Source: Gemmatimonadales bacterium (GTDB lineage: Bacteria > Gemmatimonadota > Gemmatimonadetes > Palauibacterales > Palauibacteraceae). Taken from it: 5,646 nucleotides of DNA. Below, piece by piece: positions 1 through 5,646 of the stretch. The DNA lies in assembly GCA_030636765.1 (NCBI GenBank), contig DAOVWI010000141.1:1-5646 (forward strand), read 5' to 3'. Under the pieces are notes generated by a model. The model was not told the origin of the DNA, did not search any database, and saw nothing but the letters and a program-made list of their open reading frames with translations. The first letter of the stretch is position 1; every line of letters starts with the position of its first letter. The translations under genes were made by a program, and so were the position numbers.

Positions 1-413
1 ACCCTCGGCGTCTGGATCACCTTGGGGTTGACCGACATTTGCACGGCGTCGAGCACGTCCCGGCCTGCCAGATCGATCGCCGCGGCCTGCTGGAACGGGA
101 GCTCGATGTTCGCCTTGTCCGCGGAGATGAGCGAGAGGACCACCTTTTGGACATCGCCGCCGGCCAGGTAGTGCGCCTCCAAGTCGTCGGTCTCCAGCTT
201 GAGACCCGCCTTTGTGGCGCTGATCAGCGGCAGGATGATGCCCCGCGGATCCACCTTCCTGAACCGCATGCCGATGAGGCTGGGGAGCTTCACTCGCACC
301 CCTGAGGCGAATGCGGTAATCCAGAGCCCGACCGGCACGGCCCACAGGAGGAAAAGGAGGAAAAACGCACCCATCGCGACGAGAAGAACCGTACCTAACG
401 CTATGCCTTCCAT
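1..413 (-). CDS. floA: Flotillin-like protein FloA (N-terminal 137 residues; gene runs off the left edge)
   Basis: FloA is an SPFH/flotillin-like membrane scaffold that, in Bacillus subtilis (YqfA), forms membrane microdomain foci and affects membrane fluidity. Only the N-terminal part is visible. Residues about 6-35 form a hydrophobic segment that would act as the membrane hairpin or anchor. This is followed by the family-typical stretches KLPSLIGMRFRKV (42-54), LEAHYLAGGDVQKVV (78-92), ANIELPF (101-107) and AAIDLAGRDVLDAVQMSVNP (111-130), which match the conserved FloA core almost word for word. The gene lacks its coiled-coil Glu/Ala-rich C-terminal half, which lies outside the window; family members are about 330 residues. 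The ATG at 413-411 is preceded by GAGGG at a suitable distance, and the gene starts 19 bases after the nfeD stop, so the two are almost certainly co-transcribed. The nfeD-floA order is the same as yqeZ-yqfA in B. subtilis. Identification is secure. Confidence 0.95.
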   Translation of the reverse strand, partial: MEGIALGTVLLVAMGAFFLLFLLWAVPVGLWITAFASGVRVKLPSLIGMRFRKVDPRGIILPLISATKAGLKLETDDLEAHYLAGGDVQKVVLSLISADKANIELPFQQAAAIDLAGRDVLDAVQMSVNPKVIQTPR

Positions 414-432
414 ATTACCCTCGCTCTAAGTT

Positions 433-1896
433 CTATGTGTCTTCCGCTTCGTCTTCCGCTTCGCCGTCTGCGCCAGGCGTCGCTGCTGCCTTCTCGCCAG
501 CGGCCGGGAGCTCGTCAGCCTCCTCCGGTGGCGCCTCCCGCACCACGTGACGGTAGCTCTCCGCGTGGATCACCTTGATTCTCGTGCCCTCCTCGATCCA
601 GGGACCCTCGGTGACCACGTCGAGACGCTCATCGTCCACGATCGCCGTCCCCGACGGACGGAGGTCCGTCGCCGCCACCCCGATCCGGCCCACCAGCTCC
701 TCCCTCTCGGGAGCGGAGAGGTATCCGGTCTCGCGGCTCGTCTGGCTTCGGAGGAAGATGCCGGCCAGGCCTCGGCTGTGCGGCAGGTGCCGGAACAGGG
801 CGTAGGCGAGCACGGCAACCAGAAGGATCGAAAGCGAGATCAGGCCGGCCGTGCCGACAAGATCCGCGGTGGTCGGAAAACGGCCCAGCATGCTCATGTA
901 GGCAGCGCCCAGGACTGCGAGGGTACCCAACACGCCCGCGACCCCGAAGCCCGGAATCACGAACGCCTCCACCAGAATCAGTACGACGCCGGCGCCCAGG
1001 AGGAGCAGCTCCTCGATCCCGGCCAGACTGACGATCAGTCGCGCCCCGAAGAACGCGCCCAGGCAAGCGAGGCCTATCGTTCCCGCCAGGCCGAAGGCGG
1101 GAGTTCGGATCTCGATCAGGAGTCCGAGGAATCCGAGGCTGAGAAGAAGCGGGGCCACCATCGGATTGGTGAGGAACCGAACGATCTGCTCCGCCCAGTT
1201 CGGCATCGGATCGACCGTGTCGGCCCCGCTGAGCCCGACCGCAGCGAGCAGAGCCGCGTAGTCCTCTACCTCGGCGGTCGCCACGCCAAGCTCGAGCGCC
1301 TCGTCCGTGGTGAGCGTGAGCAGCTTCCCGGCCGGCACGACCCCTTCGACCTCGACCTCCTCGTCGACCATCGCCTCGGCGATCCGGGGATCGAACCCGC
1401 GCTCCTCGGCCAGAGCGCGGAACTCCGACCGCATGGCGCTCACCATCTTTTCGGAGGCCTTGTGGCCTTCACCGGTGATCGGCGTCGCCGCGCCGATTGT
1501 CGAGCCCGGTCGCATATAGAGCGCCTCGGCGGACAGCGCGATCATCGCCCCCGCCGAGAGCGCCCGGCGGTTCACGTAGGCGTAGACGGGGAGCCCTGCA
1601 TCACGGACCGCGTCGATGATCTCCCAGGCGGCGTCCACGCGCCCGCCGGGCGTGTCCAGATCGAGCACGACGGCGGCCGCGCCGGCTTCCAGGGCCTCGC
1701 GCAGCGCACGCCCCACGTAGGGAGCCAGACCCATTTCGATGGCTCCGGTCACCTGAACGCGGTATACCTGAGCTCCGTCCTCGGATTGACCGGCGAGCGA
1801 GCCGATGCCGATGAGCGACGCCAGCGAAGCGACGCCGATGAACAGCGCCAGCGAGGCGACGTGCGCTCTGCCGAGAGAAAGACCGCTGCGGCTCAT
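433..1896 (-). CDS. nfeD: NfeD-family membrane-bound ClpP-class serine protease (long form)
   Basis: The 487-residue protein has the full long-NfeD architecture. Residues about 11-35 are a signal peptide or N-terminal membrane segment. Residues about 43-220 are a ClpP-class (crotonase-fold) protease domain. Residues about 246-368 hold some five transmembrane helices. Residues about 390-453 form an NfeD-type OB-fold, followed by an acidic Ala/Glu/Asp-rich tail (454-487). DLDTPGG (79-85) is the family signature. By alignment from memory with Pyrococcus horikoshii PH1510 (S97/K138), the catalytic dyad is Ser114 in LSAGA and Lys150 in SEKMV, so the protease looks active. PH1510 cleaves a stomatin-like partner; the equivalent partner here would be FloA, encoded immediately downstream. 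The ATG at 1896-1894 is followed directly by the hydrophobic leader, but no clear Shine-Dalgarno sequence precedes it. The gene may have its own promoter in addition to read-through from the hydratase gene. Confidence 0.94.
   Translation of the reverse strand: MSRSGLSLGRAHVASLALFIGVASLASLIGIGSLAGQSEDGAQVYRVQVTGAIEMGLAPYVGRALREALEAGAAAVVLDLDTPGGRVDAAWEIIDAVRDAGLPVYAYVNRRALSAGAMIALSAEALYMRPGSTIGAATPITGEGHKASEKMVSAMRSEFRALAEERGFDPRIAEAMVDEEVEVEGVVPAGKLLTLTTDEALELGVATAEVEDYAALLAAVGLSGADTVDPMPNWAEQIVRFLTNPMVAPLLLSLGFLGLLIEIRTPAFGLAGTIGLACLGAFFGARLIVSLAGIEELLLLGAGVVLILVEAFVIPGFGVAGVLGTLAVLGAAYMSMLGRFPTTADLVGTAGLISLSILLVAVLAYALFRHLPHSRGLAGIFLRSQTSRETGYLSAPEREELVGRIGVAATDLRPSGTAIVDDERLDVVTEGPWIEEGTRIKVIHAESYRHVVREAPPEEADELPAAGEKAAATPGADGEAEDEAEDT
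440..463. repeat. Exact 12-bp tandem duplication in the 3' end of nfeD
   Basis: TCTTCCGCTTCG occurs twice back to back (440-451 and 452-463). On the coding strand this spells a repeated Glu-Ala-Glu-Asp block near the NfeD C-terminus (GEAEDEAEDT). The length is a multiple of three, so copy-number change would lengthen or shorten the acidic tail without breaking the frame. It lies outside the folded OB domain. Confidence 0.85.
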
Positions 1897-1930
1897 ATCT
1901 TAATCTAGCGCCGCACGGAGAGGGCTCCAA
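1895..1930 (-). promoter_or_regulatory. Possible leaderless promoter for nfeD-floA
   Basis: On the minus strand, TTGGAG (1930-1925) and TAGATT (1907-1902) are separated by exactly 17 bases. They match the sigma-70 -35 and -10 hexamers at 3/6 and 4/6 positions. The -10-like element ends five bases before the nfeD ATG (A at 1896), so a transcript would start at or next to the start codon. That agrees with the absence of a Shine-Dalgarno sequence at nfeD, and the A/T-rich patch stands out in this GC-rich DNA. The match is weak on sequence alone and is a proposal only. Confidence 0.35.
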
Positions 1931-1932
1931 AC

Positions 1933-1942
1933 CGGCATGCCG
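1933..1942. repeat. 10-bp perfect palindrome in the hydratase-nfeD gap
   Basis: CGGCATGCCG is perfectly self-complementary and sits just upstream of the putative -35 element of the nfeD promoter. It could be a small operator half or part of one. It is too short and lacks a T-run to be a convincing terminator. A palindrome of this length can arise by chance in GC-rich DNA. Confidence 0.3.
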
Positions 1943-1962
1943 TGTTCGTGGAGAGCGAGCGA

Positions 1963-2751
1963 CTATCGGCCCGTGAACCTCGGCGACCTCCCCCTGAAGA
2001 AGGACCTCAGCCCCTCCGAAAAGTCCTCCGTGTCGAGACAGGCGAGCGTGTGCTCTACCTCCTGGCGGAGTCCCCTCTCCAGCTCCGAATCGAAGGATCC
2101 GCGCAGGAGCCGCTTGATCCGGCCGACCGGGATCGGGGCGTTCGCCGCGATCCGCCGGGCTTCCTCCAGCGCCACCTCCAGGACGTCTTTCCTCGGCACG
2201 AGGCGCGTGACCAGGCCGGCGGCCAGCGCCTCTTCCGCCGAGACCGTCCGGCCCGACACGAGCCAATCCAGGGCCCGCCCCAGACCGACCAGCCGCGGAA
2301 GGAGGTGGGTGGAGCCGCCCGTCGCGAAGAGCGCCCGCTGCACCTCCGGGAAAGCGAACGTGGCCTCCTCGGCCGCGATTCGGATGTCGGCCGCGACCGC
2401 GAGCTCGGCCCCGAATCCGACCGCGGGGCCGTTGACCGCCGCCACGACGATCTTCTCTCGGAGCACGATCGTTCGGGTGATCTGTTGGATCGCCTCGAGG
2501 GTCGATCGCTCGACCGCGGCTCCTCGCTCGGCCCGGGCGGCCAGCTCCTTGAGGTCGATGCCCGCGCAGAAAGCCCGGCCCGAGCCCGTCAGTACGATGG
2601 CCCGGAGCAGCGGGTCGGCCGTGGCAGCCTCGAGCGTCTCGAGCAAGCTGGCGAACATCGAACGGCGAAACGCGTTGAGGACCCGCGGGCGGTCGAAGGT
2701 GACGACCCCGACGGGACCTTCTTCCCGGTAGAGGATCTCGGCGGCAGACAT
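1963..2751 (-). CDS. Enoyl-CoA hydratase/isomerase (crotonase) family protein
   Basis: Crotonases of this type add water across the double bond of 2-enoyl-CoA thioesters in the cytoplasm, a beta-oxidation step. The 262-residue length is normal for the family. FCAGIDLKEL (61-70) and NGPAVGFGAELA (107-118) form the two oxyanion-hole segments. By alignment with rat mitochondrial hydratase (Glu144/Glu164), Glu116 (GAE) and Glu136 (FPE) occupy both catalytic positions with the same 20-residue spacing, so true hydratase chemistry is likely. The downstream segment ATGGSTHLLPRLVGLGRA (143-160) matches the family's GAGGTQRL region, and the C-terminus ends in the usual EGLRSFFRGRSPRFTG pattern. The ATG at 2751-2749 has a good GAGAGG ribosome-binding site. 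It starts 44 bases after the ligase stop, with a 10-codon mini-ORF between. The exact acyl substrate cannot be read from sequence, and a paralogous role (isomerase, or aromatic-acid or carnitine degradation) remains possible. Confidence 0.92.
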   Translation of the reverse strand: MSAAEILYREEGPVGVVTFDRPRVLNAFRRSMFASLLETLEAATADPLLRAIVLTGSGRAFCAGIDLKELAARAERGAAVERSTLEAIQQITRTIVLREKIVVAAVNGPAVGFGAELAVAADIRIAAEEATFAFPEVQRALFATGGSTHLLPRLVGLGRALDWLVSGRTVSAEEALAAGLVTRLVPRKDVLEVALEEARRIAANAPIPVGRIKRLLRGSFDSELERGLRQEVEHTLACLDTEDFSEGLRSFFRGRSPRFTGR

Positions 2752-2803
2752 CGCCTCTCAGACCCGGTCGCCGATGGATGTGTCCGACATCGCCCTCAGA
2801 CCC
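2747..2803. repeat. Near-identical direct repeat spanning stop/RBS/start at the ligase-hydratase junction
   Basis: On the minus strand, GGGTCTGAGGGCGATGTC (2803-2786) and GGGTCTGAGAGGCGATGTC (2765-2747) differ by a single inserted A. Each copy contains a Val-stop (GTC TGA), a purine-rich ribosome-binding site and an ATG beginning Met-Ser. The first copy carries the ligase stop and the start of a 10-codon reading frame. The second carries that frame's stop and the hydratase start. The arrangement looks like a local duplication of a gene junction. Confidence 0.8.
2758..2790 (-). CDS. Possible 10-codon mini-ORF between ligase and hydratase genes
   Basis: MSDTSIGDRV begins with ATG at 2790-2788, five bases after the ligase TGA, preceded by GAGGG as a plausible ribosome-binding site. 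It ends with TGA at 2760-2758, overlapping the hydratase ribosome-binding site. It could pass ribosomes from the ligase to the hydratase by translational coupling, or it could be a remnant of the junction duplication with no role of its own. Ten residues give no homology signal, so a functional peptide cannot be claimed. Confidence 0.25.
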   Translation of the reverse strand: MSDTSIGDRV

Positions 2804-4394
2804 AGGCGCCTAGGGCCGTGTCGTACGCGCCGGCCGTGTCGTTCTCCTGATTCTCCAGGAGGCGCCCCTTCGCGATTCGCTCGGACGGGGTCATCGGGAA
2901 GCTCTCCACGAACTGGATGTAGCGGGGAACCTTGAAGGCAGCCAGTCTGCCGCGGGCGAACTCGGCCAGCTCGTCCGGCGACACGTCGCGGGACGACGGA
3001 TCGGAGCGGAGCTGCACGAAGGCCTTCACCTCCTCGCCGCGGTCCTCGTCCGGCACCGAGACGCAGGCTGCCGCGCGGACCGCCGGGTGGTCGCACAGGA
3101 CCGCCTCCACCTCGGCGGCGGCGATGTTCTCCCCCGCACGCCGGATCATGTCCTTGATCCTGCCCACGATGCGGTAGTATCCGTTCTCATCCTCGACCAC
3201 GAGATCGCCCGTCCGAGCCCACCCGTCCTGCCTCCACCTCGCGGTCTCCTCCGGCAGGCCATGGTAGCCCAGCATGGTCGCTCCTCCTCCTACGAGCATC
3301 TCGCCCGGGACTCCGCGTGGTACTCGTTCGCCCCGCCCGTCGACGACCTTCACCTCGCGGCCCGGAACGGGCGCCCCCATCGCTCCCGATCCCACGCAGT
3401 CGGCATCCGAGAACGGCGCGAGCAGAGCGCAGCCGAGCTCCGTGGAACCGTACGTCTCCCGCCAGGGGCAGCCGTACCGCTCCTCGAGCCGGCCGTGGTG
3501 CCTGGGCGGTATGCCCGAGCACAGAACGCGACGAACCCGGTGGCCACGCTCGTTCGCCTGATCCTCCGGCTGCTTGAGGAGATACGTCGGCATCGTGCCG
3601 ATGCAGTAGAAGAACGTGGCGCCGCTCCGGCAGACCGAATCCCAGAAGGTGGAGGCCGAGAACCTCGGGAGGATGACGAGCGGAATCCCCACCAGCAGCG
3701 CGGCCACCATGTTCCAGGCCGGATCCATGTAGTAGAACGGCTGGGCCGTGAGGCACACGTCACCGGGCTCCAGCGAGCAGGAGTCCCGCACCTGCTCCGC
3801 CAGCTCGATCCAGTACTCGTGGGTGAGCAGGCACCCTTTCGGAAAGCCCGTCGTGCCGGACGTGTACTGGATCGTGACCACGTCACCGGGCCGGGCGGCG
3901 GCGTCCCTGCAACCGGCCCGCGCGGCCTCCTGCAGCGCCCCTGGCTGCGCCGCCTCGGCCTGCGCCGCCTCCGGCGCGGACTCCGAGAGCGCGGCCACCC
4001 GGCGGAGGGTCCGGAGCTCGGGGCAGCTATCGGCGACGGCACCGAGCTTCGGCATCTGCTCCGGCTCGCCAATCGCCAGGCGGGCGCCGGAGTCGCGCAG
4101 CACGTGCGTCAGGTCGGACTCCCCGTAGCCCGGGTTGACCGGCACGACCACGCCGCCCACCCTGGCCACAGCCAGCCAGAGGAGCGGGAACTCCAGCCCA
4201 TTCGGCAGCATGATCGCCACCCGATCGGATGGCCCGACTCCGACGCCGCGGAGAGCGCTGGCGAGCCGGACCGTGAGCTCCTCCACCTCGCCGAAGGTGA
4301 GGCTCGAGCCCTCGAAGCGAAGGAAGTCCCGCCCAGGCATGGACCGGGCCCGCTCGGCGAGAAGCGCTGGTATCGTTGGACGTTCGATCCTCAT
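2796..4394 (-). CDS. Class I adenylate-forming acyl-CoA synthetase, CaiC-like
   Basis: The enzyme would use ATP to activate a carboxylic acid as an acyl-adenylate and pass it to CoA in the cytoplasm. From the ATG at 4394 the protein is 532 residues, normal for the family. Visible motifs are the phosphate-binding loop YTSGTTGFPKG (177-187), the aromatic substrate-pocket segment QPFYYMDPAWN (218-228), ETYGSTELG (313-321), TGD (395-397) and hinge region GRIKDMIRRAGENI (410-423). The stretch RFSASTFWD (244-252) resembles crotonobetaine/carnitine-CoA ligase relatives, but substrate is not determined. The C-terminal motif reads TPSERIAK (502-509) where most relatives have SGK, so the canonical catalytic Lys is Arg506, with Lys509 three residues on. 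An Ala/Glu/Gln-rich linker lies at about 139-167. The frame stays open upstream to a GTG at 4469, but that extension is encoded by tandem repeats and is probably non-coding. GGAG lies only one base from the ATG, so the start is likely but not certain. Confidence 0.9.
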   Translation of the reverse strand: MRIERPTIPALLAERARSMPGRDFLRFEGSSLTFGEVEELTVRLASALRGVGVGPSDRVAIMLPNGLEFPLLWLAVARVGGVVVPVNPGYGESDLTHVLRDSGARLAIGEPEQMPKLGAVADSCPELRTLRRVAALSESAPEAAQAEAAQPGALQEAARAGCRDAAARPGDVVTIQYTSGTTGFPKGCLLTHEYWIELAEQVRDSCSLEPGDVCLTAQPFYYMDPAWNMVAALLVGIPLVILPRFSASTFWDSVCRSGATFFYCIGTMPTYLLKQPEDQANERGHRVRRVLCSGIPPRHHGRLEERYGCPWRETYGSTELGCALLAPFSDADCVGSGAMGAPVPGREVKVVDGRGERVPRGVPGEMLVGGGATMLGYHGLPEETARWRQDGWARTGDLVVEDENGYYRIVGRIKDMIRRAGENIAAAEVEAVLCDHPAVRAAACVSVPDEDRGEEVKAFVQLRSDPSSRDVSPDELAEFARGRLAAFKVPRYIQFVESFPMTPSERIAKGRLLENQENDTAGAYDTALGAWV

Positions 4395-4403
4395 GCTCCG
4401 ATA

Positions 4404-4475
4404 GCGTGTGGGCGCCTGGAAGCCCGCGGGCACCAGGAATCCCGCGGACACCAGGAAGCGCGTGGGCACCAGCGC
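4404..4475. repeat. Four-copy 18-bp tandem repeat in the divergent intergenic region
   Basis: Read on the minus strand, the units are 4475-4458, 4457-4440, 4439-4422 and 4421-4404. The two central units are nearly identical (TTCCTGGTGTCCGCGGGA and TTCCTGGTGCCCGCGGGC). The outer two are degenerate but share the GCGCCCAC/GTGCCCAC core and a GC-rich end. The array ends nine bases before the ligase ATG. Because 18 is a multiple of three, the ligase frame stays open through it, giving a repeated six-residue pattern (FLVSAG, FLVPAG) if read from the GTG at 4469. It could be an iterated protein-binding site controlling the ligase operon, the divergent permease gene, or both. No clear sigma-70 promoter was seen elsewhere in the 4395-4576 gap. 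Confidence 0.8.
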
Positions 4476-4576
4476 ACCCCGCCCGCACCCGTGACCGGGC
4501 GCTCGTGGTTTCGCCAGGCGAGCGGCGACTCCATGTTCACGCCCCGCTCCTCAGCATGTCAACTATCGGGTGAGCC

Positions 4577-5646
4577 ATGCGCAGCCGCTTCTTCCGCACA
4601 TACCTGCTACCGGGGTTCCTCTTTCAGTCGGTCGTCGTCGCCGGCGGGTACGGCACGGGCCGTGAGATGGTCGAGTTCTTCTTGAGCCACGGGCCGGTAG
4701 GCGGCTTGCAGGCCCTCACCCTCTCCACGGTGATCTGGAGCGCGGTCGCCGCCGTGAGCTTCGAGCTCGCACGCACCTTCCGTGCTTTCGACTACCGCAG
4801 CTTCTTCCGCAAGCTCCTCGGGCCCGCATGGGTGAGCTTCGAGCTCGCATACATCCTGCTCGTGCTCCTGGTCGCCGCGGTCATCGCGGCGGCGGCCGGC
4901 GCCATCGTAGAGGAAACCTTCGGCCTTCCGCGCCTCGTCGGCGTGCTGGGGGTCGTCGTCTCGGTGGGCTATCTGCTCTTTCGCGGAAGCGACACGATCG
5001 AGAAGGCGCTGGCCGTCTGGTCGCTCGTGCTTTACGCCGTCTTTCTCGTGCTCTTCGTCTGGTCCTTCCAACGGTTCGGGGGGCAGATCGTCGCGGCGTT
5101 CACGGCGGGACACGACCGGGACGGCTGGATCCTCGGAGGGTTGTCCTACGCCGGCTACAACCTGACGGTCGTGCCGGTCATACTGTTCGTGGTCCGCCAT
5201 CTGGAATCCCGCAAGCAGGCTGTGGGAGCGGGACTCCTGGCGGGTCCGATCGCGATCCTGCCGGGCTTGCTGTTCTTCATCGCCCTGGCGGGACAGTACC
5301 CCGAGGTGCTCGACAGGGCCGTTCCGGCAAACATGCTCCTCGAGCTCCTCGGCTCGCGGGCGTTCCAGATCGTCTTCCAGGTCGTGCTCTTCGGGACGCT
5401 GATCGAGACCGGCACCGGGATGATTCACGCCGTGAACCAACGCATCGCGGTGACGTTCGAGGAGCGCGGTGCGCCGCTGCCGCCCATCGCTCGTCCCCTG
5501 ACGGCCGTCCTGTTTCTCGGGGGAGCGGCCGCCCTGGCCCCGCTCGGTCTCATCGAGCTGATCGCCAAGGGTTACGGCACGCTCACCTGGGTCTTTCTGG
5601 CCGTGTTCGTCCTGCCCGTGCTCGCCTGGGGTCCCTGGCTGATCCG
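4577..5646 (+). CDS. YkvI-family (COG3949-like) multi-pass membrane protein, C-terminus cut by window edge
   Basis: The visible 356 residues form about ten hydrophobic helices (roughly 10-32, 43-66, 84-113, 117-135, 143-163, 186-207, 214-238, 262-286, 305-328 and 332-355). The first helix contains VAGGYGTGREMVEFF (21-35), the family hallmark, reminiscent of the glycine-rich broken helix 1 of LeuT-fold/APC-superfamily transporters. FRAFDYRSFFRKLLGP (68-83) and YAGYNLTVVPVILFVVRHLE (191-210) are further family-like segments. The family is annotated as an uncharacterised membrane protein, so a solute-transport role is inference. The ATG at 4577 is the first start after an in-frame TGA at 4571-4573, so an N-terminal extension is excluded. 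No strong Shine-Dalgarno precedes it, only GGGTGAG. Family length is about 340-420 residues, so most of the gene is present. It is divergent from the acyl-CoA ligase and probably shares its control region. Confidence 0.88.
   Translation, partial: MRSRFFRTYLLPGFLFQSVVVAGGYGTGREMVEFFLSHGPVGGLQALTLSTVIWSAVAAVSFELARTFRAFDYRSFFRKLLGPAWVSFELAYILLVLLVAAVIAAAAGAIVEETFGLPRLVGVLGVVVSVGYLLFRGSDTIEKALAVWSLVLYAVFLVLFVWSFQRFGGQIVAAFTAGHDRDGWILGGLSYAGYNLTVVPVILFVVRHLESRKQAVGAGLLAGPIAILPGLLFFIALAGQYPEVLDRAVPANMLLELLGSRAFQIVFQVVLFGTLIETGTGMIHAVNQRIAVTFEERGAPLPPIARPLTAVLFLGGAAALAPLGLIELIAKGYGTLTWVFLAVFVLPVLAWGPWLI

Noticed and set aside
547..1908. 453-codon open frame on the plus strand opposite nfeD
   Set aside because: It is antisense to a protein with a clear NfeD domain order and catalytic residues. 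Its translation is rich in Arg, Asp, His and Gln with no recognisable domain, as expected for the shadow of a GC-rich gene.
1942..2850. 302-codon open frame (plus strand) and an overlapping 264-codon frame opposite the enoyl-CoA hydratase
   Set aside because: Both are antisense to a well-conserved crotonase and have low-complexity, highly charged or Ser/Arg-rich translations without motifs.
4395..4469. GTG at 4469 as the true ligase start, adding 25 residues
   Set aside because: The extra residues are encoded by the 18-bp tandem repeats and do not resemble the family's N-terminus, which begins naturally near the ATG at 4394. Not fully excluded.
4500..4524. CGCTCG / CGAGCG inverted repeat (13-bp spacer) as an operator or terminator
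   Set aside because: Only six base pairs, with mismatches on both sides and no T-run. This level of symmetry is expected by chance in GC-rich DNA.
4556..4573. Five-codon frame (ATG at 4556, TGA at 4571-4573) just upstream of the permease start
   Set aside because: Too short to support and without a visible ribosome-binding site. Its stop codon is useful only for fixing the permease start.
3087..4685. 532-codon open frame on the plus strand opposite the acyl-CoA ligase
   Set aside because: It overlaps the ligase on the other strand and runs into the start of the permease gene in another frame. Its composition (Arg, His, Gly, Pro) is typical of an antisense shadow.
4607..5440. 277-codon open frame on the minus strand opposite the permease gene
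   Set aside because: The translation is almost entirely charged residues (Glu, Asp, Arg, Gln), the mirror image of a hydrophobic membrane protein's codons. The plus-strand frame has clear helices and family motifs.

Overview
The window is about 5.6 kb of high-GC bacterial chromosome, densely packed with ordinary metabolic and membrane genes. I see no insertion sequence, phage gene, CRISPR array, tRNA or rRNA. The codon third positions are strongly G/C, and this produces long spurious open frames opposite the real genes. Gene content (a ClpP-class NfeD followed by a FloA-type flotillin, an acyl-CoA ligase, an enoyl-CoA hydratase and a YkvI-like permease) fits a Gram-negative, high-GC, non-model phylum such as Gemmatimonadota. 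That placement is an impression from protein similarity and is weakly supported.

Layout. Four genes read leftward (minus strand) and one reads rightward. In transcription order the minus-strand genes are: a class I adenylate-forming acyl-CoA ligase (4394 to 2796), an enoyl-CoA hydratase/isomerase (2751 to 1963), the membrane serine protease NfeD (1896 to 433), and the flotillin-like protein FloA, which is cut by the left edge (413 to 1). Gaps are 44, 66 and 19 bases, so one operon is plausible. The 66-base gap carries a possible internal promoter that would give a leaderless nfeD transcript. Transcribed divergently from the ligase is a YkvI-family (COG3949-like) multi-pass membrane protein (4577 to the right edge, C-terminus cut). 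The 182-base divergent gap contains an array of 18-bp tandem repeats next to the ligase start.

How the genes may work together. The ligase would activate a carboxylic acid to its CoA thioester and the hydratase would hydrate an enoyl-CoA. Both are typical of fatty-acid or carnitine/aromatic-acid catabolism. The YkvI-like permease is a candidate, unproven importer or exporter for a related solute. NfeD-FloA is a well-known pair in membrane organisation (functional membrane microdomains). Its position behind two acyl-CoA genes is the main contextual curiosity.

Most notable details: the ligase's C-terminal catalytic motif has Arg where the usual catalytic Lys sits; the ligase/hydratase junction contains a near-perfect 18/19-nt direct repeat, each copy holding stop codon, ribosome-binding site and start codon, which creates a 10-codon mini-ORF; and the divergent promoter region has an in-frame-sized 18-bp repeat array. 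I found no clear evidence of a wholly new multi-gene system.
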